From assembly GCA_009739215.1 (NCBI GenBank), contig VSJF01000001.1, positions 806,001-870,000 on the forward strand: 64,000 bases of DNA. Reading direction: 5' to 3'. This document shows positions 1 through 14,073 of this stretch, piece by piece (within the stretch, counting starts at the first letter, position 1; the number at the start of each line of letters is the position of its first letter). The notes beneath the pieces are model-generated. The model saw only the letters and a program-made list of their open reading frames with translations. It made no database searches and was not told the origin of the DNA. A program made the translations under genes and the position numbers. This stretch comes from Floccularia luteovirens. Its lineage: Eukaryota; Basidiomycota; Agaricomycetes; Agaricales; Squamanitaceae.

Positions 1-432
1 GAGTAACAGCGGTCACAATCAGTCGGGACCGTGCCCCCAAATAGCATCCAATCATGCATCAGCTAATTTTGACTGTTCGCACGGCAAAAATAATATAATA
101 AGCTAACTTGAAACAAAAAATTGTGTTATCTGTTACATAAAATAAATAAATAAATTTTAATCTCCATCAGTTCCCAATGATCCACCAACCCCCAATAACT
201 CTTCAAACTCGTGTTATACTGTTGATCCTGTTTCTTAATCCTGTTGCTCTCTTGCTGCTGGTCATCACTTCATCATCGCTAGCTACTTACTTCATCCTCT
301 TTCTCTCCGCTGCCAAGATAGTCCGTCTTTCGGTCTTCATCCTTTTATTTTTGGATCAGAACCACCGCTCTACGCACGCCTGCAAGCACACGCAGGTACA
401 CGCTTACTCTACTTGCTCCACCTTTCAATCTT
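1..432. other. 5' flank of the exonuclease gene
   Basis: No gene is supported here. The stretch is AT-rich, with an (aaat)n-like run near 139-155. An open frame runs from 177 to 608 on the plus strand, but it overlaps the exonuclease start in another frame and resembles no family. This is probably promoter and 5' leader. Confidence 0.4.
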
Positions 433-1832
433 ATGTATCTTACCCGAGGTCTTCTCATCCGGAAATTTCTCGCTGTCGCTACCCGCCTCTCATCAGCTCG
501 TATTCGTCAATATACTCTAGCAGCTTCTCCTCTCGTAGTGTCCATGTCAGCTTCAACCCCAAATCTTGTTCAAATGTATTCTTGGAAAATACAAAGTCCC
601 AACGCTAGAGTTCTTTACCTTACTACCGTAGCTCAAGCAAATGTAGAAGTTGCAAAGCTTAACTCGGGATACTTTGGTTTCGACCTTGAATGGCGGCCCA
701 CGTTTATTAAAGGTTTACCCCAAAATCCAGTCGCATTAGTTCAGATCGCAAACGATAACACCTTACTATTGATCCAAGTCAGTGCCATGCCAGGTAATCG
801 ATTTACAGAACTAAACCTTCTGGTTGGTAATCTATCAATTCAATAGAGTTTCCTTACAAGCTGAAAGAATTTCTCGAAAGCGAGGACTTTGTGAAAGCCG
901 GTGTTGGAATTAAATGTCAGACTTCATCAGACTTCATTACTCGGAGATTCTTGACTAATTTACTTCTTAGATGATACACAAAAGTTATACCAAGATTGGG
1001 GTGTTTCCATGCGAAGTTGTGTTGACCTCTCACTCCTAGCAAGATCAGTCGATAATGCTCGTTGGAAAGGAAAGTACACAAGTCCTATTAGTTTGTCGCG
1101 TCTCGCCGAAGCCTACCAAGGCAAAACACTCCAGAAAGGGAGGATTACCCGTAGTAATTGGGAAGCCACTCTCAGTGAGAAACAAATAGAATGTCGGTAA
1201 CTTACGCGTGTATATCCAACGTCCTTTCGCTTAAATTTAACATTTTTTCCCCTACAGATGCCAGTAATGATGCACATGCAGGTTATGCTATTTTTAAAAA
1301 ACTCTTGGCCATGAGTAAAACAATGGAGAAGGAACCCCATAGCATTTGCTACACTTTTAATTTAGTTCAAGGAATTCCTAGTGAACCATCCGGCATTCCA
1401 TGGAATCCTTGTAACCCGGACTATGATCCAGGACCTCCACCCCCAACGCCCGAAAGAGCTGCTCACACTGCCAAGAAATCAGTGGATACTTCGCATATAG
1501 CAGCAGCGTCATTGGTTGCCCTCCCCCACAGACAAAGCCCACCGATAAGGAAGCCTTCAGACCAAACCGCTCAGAATACCCATCCCAGGCCCTCTTTACG
1601 CAATAGTGCACCGGATAGCAGCTCTTCTGCGTTTGCGCGGGGTAGAGGACGTCCACATGATGTCAGTGATTTGTCTTCCACATCACAACATATCACATAT
1701 ACAGGAGAAGATCTAAGGTCCCGTGGTCGACGAAGATCACAAGCACGGGGTTTTCACAGTCAAGCATATCAGAATAACATAATTTCCTTCAAGTGTCTCA
1801 CCCCAAACACAGAAGAAACATCATTTATATAG
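433..1832 (+). CDS. DEDDy 3'-5' exonuclease domain protein (WRN-exonuclease-like)
   Basis: Predicted 3'-5' exonuclease of the DEDDy superfamily, like the exonuclease part of Werner-type proteins but without a helicase. Four exons, 433-793, 847-915, 971-1192 and 1258-1832, give an open 408-aa protein. Exo I is GFDLEWRP, Exo II is GVGIKYDTQKL, and Exo III, IEYASNDAHAGYAIF, has the Tyr four residues before the Asp. Exo III only assembles if intron 3 uses donor GTCGGT at 1193. After the domain comes a proline-rich then Arg/Gly-rich tail (RGRGR, RSRGRRRS) that looks disordered. The first ATG (433) adds a basic, Ser/Arg-rich leader resembling a mitochondrial presequence; a second in-frame ATG (544) would omit it. 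Family assignment is firm; substrate and location are not. Confidence 0.85.
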
Positions 1833-3484
1833 AGGCTCCCGGCGACTCCTATACCGGCGCCGCAAATCTATGCAAGAACGCATCACAGAAGGCATCTCTT
1901 GAAAACCCTCAGTCACTACTATAACTGCCACACTTATCCGTACACTTGTCCATGTATATATACTTCCAAAAACAACACTAACGGTTACCTTTGCTGTATG
2001 TACTCGTACAAAGCATCCGCTGATATTTTTGCGAATTGTACATATTATTTTTGCAAGGTTCTATATGTAGACAACCTCTCTCGTCCGTTTTAACCCGATT
2101 CTCATGGTTCAGCCTAATTTAATTTGTCCTGGGAAGAAGACCAAAGATAGTGAGGATATATGTACCACGTCCCAAATTTAGACAGCTTGGCAGCAGTCGC
2201 CAAGATCATCATGGTTCAACTGCATGTGTGGCGAGTTCCTATTATTGTCGTTGACGGGCAAAATGAATTTTTCGTATCAGCATCACTACACAATTCAGTG
2301 CTCCCTCTCAATGAAGAGCAGATCACTTGATTCTGTAAAGTTACACTTTCGGTCCGTGGGTGCATCGCATATATGAAGACCCCTTCAATACCTGTTGGTC
2401 GCGTCTTCAATGGACTATACATCCTTATCTACCGTCCCTTTGAATGTGCCACATGAGAGATGTAAGTATTGATGTGCTCGTTCTTCATTAATATGATAAG
2501 TCTGTGACATGATTAATTGATATGCATCTAAAACAGCTCGCTAAATTGGGATGACATCGGATCTTATCATGACCATTGGAGACCTGCGTGGTTCATAATA
2601 TCCTAGGAAGTATGAGGACAAGAATAGAAAGGTGAAGAATTGTTGCGCTAGAATACAGACCGGCCCCCGCAATCAAGTGTGCAGATATTCTTAGCATTGC
2701 ACCAACACAGTTTCTTTATATGATTCGAGTCCTGTCAATCAGTTTTTTGTCAGACAGACCATGTTATTACGGTGCTTACTCACACGGCTTTAAAGCTAAA
2801 CATAAATTAAACAGCACGAAGATTGTTAAGCAGAACGAAACTAGTTAGTTCACGGCGAGTCTGTTAAGTGGAGACCCGAGCGGTATGTGCTGGCAGTGGC
2901 CCTAACTCTGGCATCTGGGGCTTAGGCTGTATGTAGCTTGTCATTCTATTTCTAAATGAGGTGATCACTCTTCTTCTATTCAGTTCGCCGAACGCTATTC
3001 GGATCAAGCTTTGCATTCATACATAACAATTACCCCCTCATGATCATCAAAGCTTTGAACTATGCAACAACCTCGGGGTGTTGAGGTGTTAGCTGATTGT
3101 TGGCCATTATGTCTTTTTTTTTACCGGCGTTTATTCGGGCACTGACACTTGATAGAGTTGTTTCGCCGACAAATCTGTATTTTTATTTTACATTGTGCAA
3201 AAACAAAAGAAAAACTCGGATCTGTTACGAATACAACAAACACACTACAAAGTACAACAGCACATCATTATCGGTCTACACCGATTTTTTTTCACATGGA
3301 TAGCCATGAGTATTGCATACATTTATTCATATTGAAAATCGATCGAAGACTTGTGCTGGGGCTGCAGTAGAACCAGGCTACTGCAATACTCGTTAAAAAA
3401 ATTGATAAAGAGAAATACATAATTCAGTTTTGCGTTTTGGATCAGATTTCGTTGGAGGGATCCCGTAGCGTTATCTAGACAATT
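1833..3484. other. Gene-free stretch, 1.65 kb
   Basis: Short open frames here (for example near 1899-2093, 2216-2422 and 3097-3370) show no family resemblance and no splice partners that extend them. I see no tRNA, repeat family or mobile element. It lies downstream of both the exonuclease (plus) and chitinase A (minus), so it is a long convergent intergenic region. Confidence 0.4.
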
Positions 3485-5446
<1,962 letters not shown>

Positions 5447-5930
5447 ACTGAAGAGGGGGGCGAAAGCGCATCATGCGTAGAACAACCGCGATACTATATA
5501 AGACAAACTAAAAAAAATCGCGAAATTTGACCATGGAACACGTAGGCTATCTGTGTAGGTTGTTAGTCAGGCGACAAAATTCTTCACGTTAAAAGGAAGG
5601 CGGATAAAGCAGATCCTGTTGTATTACCCCGACTGGCACTTGAAGTTAACAACTCTGACGGCAACATGTGACCGCTTCACCTAAAGGAGGCGAGTTACGT
5701 TAAAGATTCAAACACGAAGCATTTTCTTCAGCTTCTTTGCCATATGTTAGTCGACGGCACGCCTTTCGGCAAGTCCAAGTATGCGTGGTCGGACATACAA
5801 CTCTGAGTATTCTTTAATCTTGGCTGGTGGTCCAGCCGCTAAATTACCCTCAGCGCCTCGGACAGTATCTTGTATTAGATTCACTGGGAGCAAGGTAAAG
5901 AGTTGTACAAGGACATCCATGCGAATCTGA
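5447..5930 (-). other. Intergenic region between the tandem chitinases
   Basis: 484 bp holding the chitinase A promoter and the 3' end of chitinase B. An open frame covering 5747-6031 on the minus strand is a shadow running past the chitinase B stop in another frame. No other structure seen. Confidence 0.5.
5495..5500 (-). promoter_or_regulatory. TATA box of chitinase A
   Basis: TATATA on the minus strand, about 50 bp upstream of the chitinase A ATG at 5446. Chitinase B has a TATA element at the same distance, which supports both start assignments. Confidence 0.5.
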
Positions 5931-8300
5931 TTAAAAACGGAAAAACCTCGAGGAGTGGGAGGGGGAAGAAGTGTGGGAAATGTCCACGACTTGCTTCTGG
6001 GAATTACACGATCCATTGTCCGTCCACACACCTGCCGCGCCTGCCAGTGTGATTACATATAAATTTTGGTTTCATTGGCGGGTGATAAACACTTACCTCC
6101 GGGGATATCAGCCTGTGTCCACCACTTCGCTGTCCATAGGTGTGAGCTGTTTGTCAATGTCAATTCTTTCCATGATGCCAGTGAATTAATGGGGTATCGG
6201 GCTTACTTATATACCACTTGGCTTCCACCATTGTATGCAAGGCTACTCGACCAACTTGAAACTCCGACACAACTCCCCCCCGTTGGAGCAGGAGGTGATG
6301 GAGAGGAACTAGTCGTAGGAATTGGGGTTGTAGCAGTACTGTGGGAAGTGGATGATGTACTTGATGCAGTTGAGGTGGTCGAAGGTGGGATAGCCGGACC
6401 GCCACAGGCGCTAACTGAGTTCACCGTGTAAATCAAGAAACTTCTGTAGAGAACATGACTTGAACTTACTCGCACTCCAGTCACTGTTCGGATTATTCGC
6501 TGGTTGGGAAGAGGAGAACCACTTTGCCTGTGAAAGGTATATTAGCCCATTTATCACCCACGGCCCAATTGTTCCTCATATAATACCTGCCAGATATACC
6601 TGGAAGGCCTCGTGAACAACTTGCAAGAATGAAGTAAGATGAGAACATACCCCCCAAAGGAAACCTTTGAGCCTCCAGCATAATTCGTTCCAGAAGCAAA
6701 CGCAGGCGCAGAGCATGCCGGAAATACGAAACCTGTCCCGCCAGCCGCTATAAGCCCATTTTTTATGCCTTTATCATATCTGTTATTAGCTTGAAGGATA
6801 TTAGTAAATTTCTTGTGGTTGAGAATGGAGTATATATACCGTATGCTTGGGAAGCATCCCACATCATCACACCACCAAAGGATGGAAAACTTTTTCGCAT
6901 TTGGGTTGCGATACTAGTAAGCGTCTCGATGGCAACATAACCTGATCCGGCGGCGCTACTAGAAGCAGGAGCACCAATATACACTTTGACATTCTTGTTC
7001 GGGCTCGTAGTACGTGCCCATGCGTCCCTGGGAGAAAACAGAGTTAAGAAAACCTTTTTCTCCCACTCTATGAAGAGTGTTATACACACCAGATTCCAAA
7101 ATTCCATCCCTGAAACGCTGTTTCAATTCTAGATATCCATGAATACACAATGACACTTACAGAAGCCGAATTAAATGCTTGCAGGCCACATGGGTTGTTA
7201 TAGAATCTATACGAAACCTGTGAGGCAGTTTCTCTTTCAGACGAACCAATAGCACTAACTGGACTATGCAAATAAGTGAGCAAACACACGTTACGATAAA
7301 TGGTTTAGTTACCGTATACTGCATCAAAACTGACGGCGTTGAGAACCCCACCAAGAGCTGCATCAGGAAAGACACATTGTGGCGCAGCAGTGATATAGTA
7401 CCTTCGTATATACTGTAAGTCTACACATATAATTTAAGGATGGATTGGCACTTACTTCTTGCTAGAACCATTGGAAAGGGATCGAATCTTATTCACAAAT
7501 GTGGCATAATGATCTGATGAACCACCTTCAATGTCCAAGTCGATTCTTGAGATAGCGTTTAGAAAGGACATGTTAACAAAATAGTTTGTATTGACACACC
7601 CATCAAGAACGGCGTTTCCAAATGGCCTCGTGGAAGAAGAACCTCCTAGAAATAGATCCCAAATCGTTTGAGCAAAGGTTGTAGCTTGTGTATCAGATTG
7701 AAATCCGACGGCTCCAGTCGCACCACCAAGACTTAGCGTAACAATCTTGCCTTTTGCTTGGCACGTAGTGATGTCGCTAGCGAGAGAAGCACAATTGGCG
7801 AGGGTGGTTCCTGGGAAGGTGCTATTGTCCGTTGGGTTGCACGTCTATAGGGGTAGTGAGGACATAGCTCATGATTTGAAGGAAGCTCACTTACATTTGC
7901 GAGGTTGATGGAGGGCAGCCCCCCCGGACCAAAAAATACGTTCAAAAATGCCACAGGGAAAACATCAATTGCGTTATCCTGGCACAAAAAGATGAGGAAA
8001 AAGTCAGTGGAAGCAGCGGAAGTAGCTTACGTTGCAGTAAAATGACAGTCTTTGCTGAAAGTTAGCTGTATCCGTTCCATGCGCTGCGCCGTAAGAATTT
8101 TGGCCCCAGTATCTGAGATAATTGTTAGGTGATAAATTCAAAAAATTACCGTCAATACGCACACAGCAACCTAAAGAGAAAAGTTGTCAACATAAATTAG
8201 CAGCAAGAGAAGATAAACTAACGTTGTCAAAGCGACTGTTGTCAAAGCCAAAAACTTGCAGAGCGGAAATTATGACTGCGCCCAGTAGTAAGAATCGCAT
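5931..8300 (-). CDS. Secreted GH18 class III chitinase B with two CBM5/12 modules
   Basis: Endochitinase of GH18 carrying two chitin-binding modules. Exon 1 (8300-8223) encodes signal peptide [18 protein letters not shown] and then FDNSRFDN. An 8-nt exon (8170-8163) joins to [12 protein letters not shown]. Visible GH18 landmarks are [32 protein letters not shown], the catalytic IDLDIEGGS and [16 protein letters not shown]. After [12 protein letters not shown] comes a first CBM5/12 ([17 protein letters not shown], then [13 protein letters not shown]), a Ser/Thr linker, and a second CBM5/12 ([17 protein letters not shown], then [15 protein letters not shown] and AAGVWTDNG). The protein ends SSRFFRF. 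All these motifs form only after removing introns of about 45-60 nt. It is probably the ancestral-type copy of the pair, because it keeps the binding modules that chitinase A lacks. Confidence 0.9.
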
Positions 8301-8349
8301 GGTGGCAACTAATTAGCCGTACGAAAACTTTAGGCATACCTTCGAGTGG

Positions 8350-8355
8350 TTTATA
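8350..8355 (-). promoter_or_regulatory. TATA box of chitinase B
   Basis: TATAAA on the minus strand, 50 bp upstream of the ATG at 8300. Same spacing as in chitinase A. Confidence 0.5.
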
Positions 8356-8475
8356 CGATATTTAAATTCTTTGCCTGGGTCCAAGAAGATTCTGGGGACC
8401 ACACGATACATTGAACACAAGGTGCACCGTTGCTACGAATTCTGTGGCAAAAGTCATTGCAATGGTAATTGTTGA

Positions 8476-8494
8476 CATGTGTTTAAAACACATG
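8476..8494. repeat. Perfect palindrome upstream of chitinase B
   Basis: CATGTGTTT, one base, then AAACACATG: a 9-bp perfect inverted repeat with a single central base, 176-194 bp upstream of the chitinase B start codon. The geometry fits a dimeric transcription-factor site. No factor can be named from sequence alone. Confidence 0.4.
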
Positions 8495-8895
8495 AGGTTT
8501 AGATCAAATTAGGTCGTTCCAAAACCACATGAACAACCAACACCGGAAAAAAATCGCTTGTCAGAATCCGACGAAGTTGTTCCTTTCAGCACTACCTCAT
8601 GATAAATCGACATAATCACCACTTCAGTCTGTTTCTCTGAAGGTGCGAGAGAAGCATATCGAAAAGGTGGATTTAAGGTAAAAAACCGGTAAGGAACAAT
8701 TCCACTCGAAGGATTGATTCCGACGTTTTAGTAGACGTCAGTTACAAAAATTATCTGATACGTGGCAGTACACACCAATTGGCTACCTGAATGGGTTCTT
8801 CCAAAAAATAGAGTGGAAACCGAAATACGAAGGCTCTATACATACTGAAGACGTACACTGGGGGCGAGAAGATACTACTTTCATGGCAAGCGGAT

Positions 8896-10319
8896 TTATC
8901 CCGACGATGCAGAGTCACTTTCTCCATCAACAACAGCTACGGGGACTTCGGTACGGACGGGATCTAGTGCAGTGGCACAGTAAGGATGGTAGGTTAAAAC
9001 AGCAGATAAGATCCTTACTAAAATAAGGTTGCAATTGAGCTTCACGAGCGGTTAGACGTTCTTGGTGATCATAACGAAGAAGCTTGTCAAGCAAATCAAT
9101 GGCTTCGTTAGTGATGTAACGTTGATTTTCTGAAGTTATAAAACGAGTCCATGGCTTTCTTGGATATCTGTCCTGAGATCAACGAAAAACCCTTTTTTTT
9201 GAACGCAATAAAATGCTTACCTTCCGAGGAGCTCATCGTACTGCGAATCTAATCGGATGTTGTACTTATCAATATAGCTGTAGAGCTCGTCGGTACCAAG
9301 AACTTTGGTAATTTTGACGAGCTGGTCATAGTTGTCATGACCGTGGAAAAATGGTTCTTTGCGGAAAATCTATACAATAAAAAACGTCAGAGGACAGTTA
9401 TGGTAACGGAATCATAAAATTGGGATCTAACCATGGACGCAAACATGCAACCGTAACTCCACATATCTAAACTATAGTCGTATTCCTGGAAATCAACGAG
9501 CAGTTCGGGGCCTTTGAAGTAACGAGATGCGACCCGAACGTTGTATTCAGTTTTAGGGTGATAAAATTCCGCCAGTCCCCAATCGATAAGTCGCAACTGG
9601 GTCCAGATCAGTTTGTAGCCGTGTATACAAAAAGCAAGAAACATACTTTGCGGTGCTCATGATCTATCATAACATTGTGAGGTTTCACATCTCTGTGCAT
9701 AATCCCTTTGGAATGGCAGAAGTCTAGAGCCTAGAACAATGTAAGCAGAGTAAAAGTGACGCTTCCTAAAATAAACTGTGCCTTCAATAGCTCGAGCATA
9801 TAGAATCGCACGTCCATATCAGTAAAACGCGAATACAACACTTTGAAGTCAACGTTGTGGACGTATTCTGTTATTAAGCTCGGAATCTTGGATGCAGGAT
9901 CGCGAACAACGTCCAATAATGCAACAACGTTTGGACCTCCTGCCAGGTTCTGTAAGATTTTAATTTCCCGCTTGATCTTCTTCTTCTTCACAGGTTTCAA
10001 CACCTTTATTATACACTTCTCTTCCGTGACAACATTCACACCCTCGAAGACCTTGAGTGGAGAAATTTGGCGCCAGACCATGATAAAAAAAGTCATCTAG
10101 GCTCACCTCTGAGTATTTTCCTCGCCCAACTTTGCGAACTATCTCATAGTGATCTTGAGATCCCCATTGGACCTGCAGATTATCTGTTGAAAAACTTTGT
10201 CAGTAAAAATGAGATAGATTGCGACAAAGTGTTAGACCATATTCATGCCAGGAAGGACCTAAACGAGCATTGACATCGCAATATACACGAGCAACTGATT
10301 TAGTCGCAGAGCGGCCCAT
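8896..10319 (-). CDS. CKA1: Casein kinase 2 catalytic (alpha) subunit
   Basis: Catalytic subunit of protein kinase CK2, an acidophilic Ser/Thr kinase acting in nucleus and cytosol. The spliced protein starts [17 protein letters not shown], continues [19 protein letters not shown] and has the glycine loop VGRGKYSE. The CK2 hallmark basic cluster [15 protein letters not shown], catalytic [12 protein letters not shown], the CK2-specific DWG in place of DFG ([12 protein letters not shown]), and [15 protein letters not shown] are all present. The last intron joins QPYF to [14 protein letters not shown], which matches the CK2 C-terminal region; the stop is at 8896. It is divergent from the SET gene across 246 bp. 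Identification is very secure. Confidence 0.95.
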
Positions 10320-10565
10320 GGACGATGGTTGCCAGGGCAGTTGAGAACGGGAATGACACCTACAATGCTTTGTGCAAGGAATGAGATGTGAGGATTACCG
10401 CATGTGTTATAATTCCCACGATGCAATTTCGCTCATTCAAATCACATAGATGTCACAGTAACGGATTACTGGTACCACCACCCCATCGCACAAACTTGTA
10501 AGAACATTAACACATAACTCTCAAAGCAAGACAGCTATATTATCTGGCTGCCATACTTAAACGGG
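10320..10565. promoter_or_regulatory. Divergent promoter, CK2 alpha / SET gene
   Basis: 246 bp between the CK2 alpha start (minus, 10319) and the SET gene start (plus, 10566). Any promoter elements must be shared or closely packed. I recognise no specific motif. Confidence 0.4.
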
Positions 10566-11202
10566 ATGACTCGTAAAGATAAGGGTATTTCGATTAATCA
10601 AAAGGCTAAAGAGGGGACAAAACCGTCAAAATGGCCTTCGCATGTCCAATACATATCTACAAATTGCTATCATTCTTCAGTGCCGCATAACATACGACAA
10701 TTCATTCAAGGCCCTTCCCTGGGTGATATGGATAAACATCAGTCCATGGTAGCCATTCGAAGGATCACAAACGCGTTTCATCCAGCACATGGACAATATG
10801 GTCTCTTTTCTGCCAGGAAAATTCCTCCACGAACTCACATCATAGATTACATTGGTTGGTATATGAATCTTGTATTGACTTCACAAAGTTTGACTTGCGT
10901 TGGAATTTGTAGGGGAGGTGCATTGTGACGATCGCCCACAGTCAGATTACGACCTTTCCTTGTACCGATCCCAAGAAGGTATCAACGTTGGTCTTGATGC
11001 TAAGTCGATGGGAAATGAGGCCCGATTTATTAATGACTATCGAGGGGTCGAAAAAAAACCCAACAGTGAATTCATTGATTCAAGAAGCTCCTCGGGTGAA
11101 TTGCGAATGAGTGTGTGGAGCCAGGAAAGGGAGATCAAAAAAGGAGAAGAAATACTCGTATCGTATGGAAAATCGTGGTGGAGTGCAAGGTCGAATGCTT
11201 AA
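10566..11202 (+). CDS. Small single-domain SET protein
   Basis: Predicted SET-domain protein of 192 aa, a candidate lysine methyltransferase. Two exons, 10566-10854 and 10913-11202, join DYIG to EVHCDDRPQSDYDLSLY in frame. The SET core is visible as HGQYGLFSARKIPPRTHIIDYIG, ARFINDYRGV (in place of the usual RFxNHSC), PNSEF and GEEILVSYGKSWW. Nothing precedes the domain except about 70 polar residues, and there is no pre-SET or post-SET cysteine cluster, so the protein belongs with small fungal SET proteins of unknown substrate. Motif quoted in pieces; the active domain appears complete. Confidence 0.8.
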
Positions 11203-11326
11203 AACGTTAATTAGAAAATTATATACGTAATCTGAGCAAACATAAGCAAATAGCACAAAATTTCATTGTCACCGCAAAGTTGGAATGAAATATGTTTTTC
11301 ATATTCTAAACACTAATACACCTTGT

Positions 11327-13287
11327 ATGGCCTCTCGTTTGCCAACTAAAGGTGGTTTCTCTTCCTTTGTTGCTTTTTACTTTTGTTCTCGCCAGGCTTC
11401 TGGTTTCCAGACACGACCATTCTCCGTGTATCGCTCGGCCTGTCTTCGGAGCCAGATTTGCTATTCCTCGCAGACATACCTAGCTCGAGCTAAGCGGCTT
11501 TCTGACAAGGTACCATTTTACTCAGATCTGTCAAGGCAGCAATCTCACAATCTTGTAAGCGCCATCTGCATGCTTCATCACCTCATTCAGCTCCAAAAAA
11601 CCCCTATGAAGTCTTGGGCGTAAAACCAGACGCTTCGGCTGCCGAAATAAAGAAAACATATTTTGCTGTAAGTAAGCAAAATTAATTGGGAACTATATCA
11701 AGTGCTCATGTTTCCGAATCCCACAGCTGGCAAGGAAATATCACCCTGATACAAATCCTGACAAAAACGCGCAAGATAAATTTGTTGAGATTCAGGAAGC
11801 ATATGATGTTCGTCATGTTCAACGGCTTCATCTGTCAATTCATATTTACTTCTGCTACACTAGGTTCTCAAAGATGAAAAGAAGCGTGCAGCCTATGACC
11901 AATTTGGTTCAGCATCACAACAACAAGGGTTCGATCCAAATGCTTTTTCCGGAGCTTTCGGTGGAAGTGGTTTTGGGTTTGCTAGGGGCGGAGGATTCTC
12001 GGGGTTTCAGGACTTCAACGCTGCATTTGGTGGGCGAGGGGCTCCTTCTGATCTATTTGAACAGTTATTTGGTACATTCAAAGCTGGAGGACGAACGCGC
12101 GGGTCCGGATTCTCAGAATATTCTCGTGGTGCAGACATAGAAACAACTATTGGGATTAGTTTTTTAGAGGCCTGTAAAGGCACATCGAAGAAAGTCAACA
12201 TCTCTCCTGTGACTGACTGTGGTACATGCCACGGGAGTGGATTGAAGCAGGGAGCGAAACGGTCAACGTGTACGGCGTGTGGAGGATCAGGGACACGGAC
12301 TTTCGTTGTAGACAGTGGGTTCCAAATGGCAAGCACTTGTACCGCATGTTCTGGAGTCGGTAGTACGATTCCACGAAGTGGACAATGCTCAAGTTGCGGT
12401 GGTTTGGGGAAAGTGAGAGTAAAAGAGACAGTTCAAGTTAATATTCCAGCAGGTCTGTTTCAACCGTTCATATGCAACTATCCTTTCTCACTCCGGCGCA
12501 GGTGTCGAAGATGGAATGACTATTCGCCTCGATAATTCTGGCGATGCTCCTGTGACCGGTAAAGGCACTAAAGGAGATTTGCTAGTGAGAATAAACGTGG
12601 CACCTTCGAAAGCCTTTAGACGCCAAGGCAGTAATTTATATCATGAAGCTAGAATTCCTTTCTACACAGCACTTCTTGGAGGACGCGTACGCGTACCTAC
12701 GCTTGAAGGTGATGTAGATGTTCGTGTGCCAGGGGGGACACAACCAGGTGAAGAAATGGTATTGAAAGGACGCGGAGTAACATCTGTATACGGTGGAGGT
12801 AACGGGGATTTGTTTGTTTCCTTCTCAATTGTTCTTCCTAGGTAAAACTCCACCTGACACTCCAGAACCAATCGTGTTAATATTTTACTCAACAGATCTC
12901 TGTCCAAGCGACAACGCGAATTATTACAATCGTACGCGGATGATGTCGAAGGGAACGTTACATCAAAGCGAGGGTCAGGTGGTTCAAATGAGGCTCCAAG
13001 AAGTTCAAAAGAGCCAGATGCTAAAGATGACAATGGTACGGCTTCTTTCACATATTCACCACCTTCATATGGTGGTTGGATATCTAGCACATGGCATAAA
13101 ATACGAGGGCTCATTGGATTTTAATTTTTTTACTGGCATGTTTCCTGTCATTGGCCGTTGTCTTTTCGTGACTTTCTCATGAACGTTCATCATACCAGTC
13201 AAGGTGGAAACTCCGACGGATGCAGTTGAAGAAGGCACGCTAGGGGAAAAGAAGAAGGAGGAAGAGAAGAAGAGAGCGACAGGGTAG
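11327..13287 (+). CDS. MDJ1: Mitochondrial DnaJ-type co-chaperone Mdj1
   Basis: Hsp40 co-chaperone of mitochondrial Hsp70, acting in matrix protein folding. The N-terminus is a basic, Ser-rich presequence (MASRLPTKGGFSSFV), followed by CKRHLHASSPHSAPKNPY. The J domain shows YEVLGVKPDASAAEIKKTYF and KYHPDTNPDKN with the HPD motif. A Gly/Phe-rich region follows, then four CxxCxGxG zinc repeats (CGTCHGSG, CTACGGSG, CTACSGVG, CSSCGGLG) and C-terminal domains with GDLLVRINV and VPGGTQPGEEMVLKGRG. The end is Lys/Glu-rich (KKKEEEKKRATG). The first intron, within about 11428-11520, is needed to join presequence and J domain; its exact ends are uncertain. An ATG 14 codons upstream (11285) is also in frame. 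Confidence 0.9.
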
Positions 13288-14073
13288 CCAAGTTTTGAGT
13301 TCTCGTAAAGTCCATGTCCATGTTGACAATCAGTGTGATGAGATGGCTGTGGTATGTTACACTGAAATCGGATTATATAAAGTATCGTGCGAAATCTAAC
13401 GCCACAATCTATATTGCCCTGGATCGCACCTACTACGAAATGAGGAATGTAAATGTATCAAGATACATTCAATGTTCCGCGATCAGCATTACATGAGAAA
13501 GGGAATAACATAACTAACTTGTTCCTTCAATAACCCTTCTACGGCGATCTAGTCAACGATCTCACGGCCCTATGTCCTTGAAGAAAACAGCCAACCTTCT
13601 GGTTTCAATGCAACGAGGCTTGCTTTCTCCAGCTCCTACCAAAAAGGTCATACTTCTACAATGCTATCCGTATTTGTGTCATACGGTACCAATTTCTTCC
13701 ACATGTCAATGGGGTTCCTTCTTGCCTGGTGCAACGGAAGGCAGTCGATTAAAACCAAGGCTTGCTCAGCATCTCGCCAATCTTCGAATCTAAAGCCTAA
13801 TATCTGCTTTCCAGATCTATCTTTCGGGGGTCTATATACTAACTCTCGCCACCGTAAAAAAATGTGTTGTCAATTGTTTCAAGGCCGAAGATTCATTTAG
13901 AAATTGTGAAGACATGTCGATCGTCCTGCCTAATTGTGCTGATTCTTTCAGTGACTCCAATCTACTATAAAAGTCTGCGGCGGTTTAGGAACATGAAAAA
14001 ATCAAAGCACTTTCCTCCAGCACATATTTCCTACTCATCGTAGTGTTCTCCATCCAGATTTCTCTAGCTCGCT
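13288..14073. other. Gene-free stretch between MDJ1 and the MFS gene
   Basis: 786 bp. Two overlapping short frames (13572-13900) resemble nothing and lack good splice partners. The only element I see is a TATA box at 13966-13973. Confidence 0.4.
13966..13973 (+). promoter_or_regulatory. TATA box of the MFS transporter gene
   Basis: TATAAAAG, 108 bp upstream of the ATG at 14074 on the plus strand. Confidence 0.45.

Larger units (their letters stand above)
8301..8895. other. Intergenic region: chitinase B promoter and CK2 alpha 3' flank
   Basis: 595 bp with no supported gene. It holds the chitinase B TATA box and a perfect 9-bp inverted repeat with one central base at 8476-8494. A frame at 8751-8933 on the minus strand only shadows the CK2 alpha 3' end. 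Confidence 0.5.

Noticed and set aside
177..608. 143-aa open frame at the left edge
   Set aside because: It overlaps the exonuclease first exon in another frame; composition is Ser/Leu-rich with no family resemblance.
11925..11945. B-box-like GGTTCGATCC inside MDJ1
   Set aside because: Lies in well-supported coding sequence (Gly/Phe region), with no tRNA arms around it.
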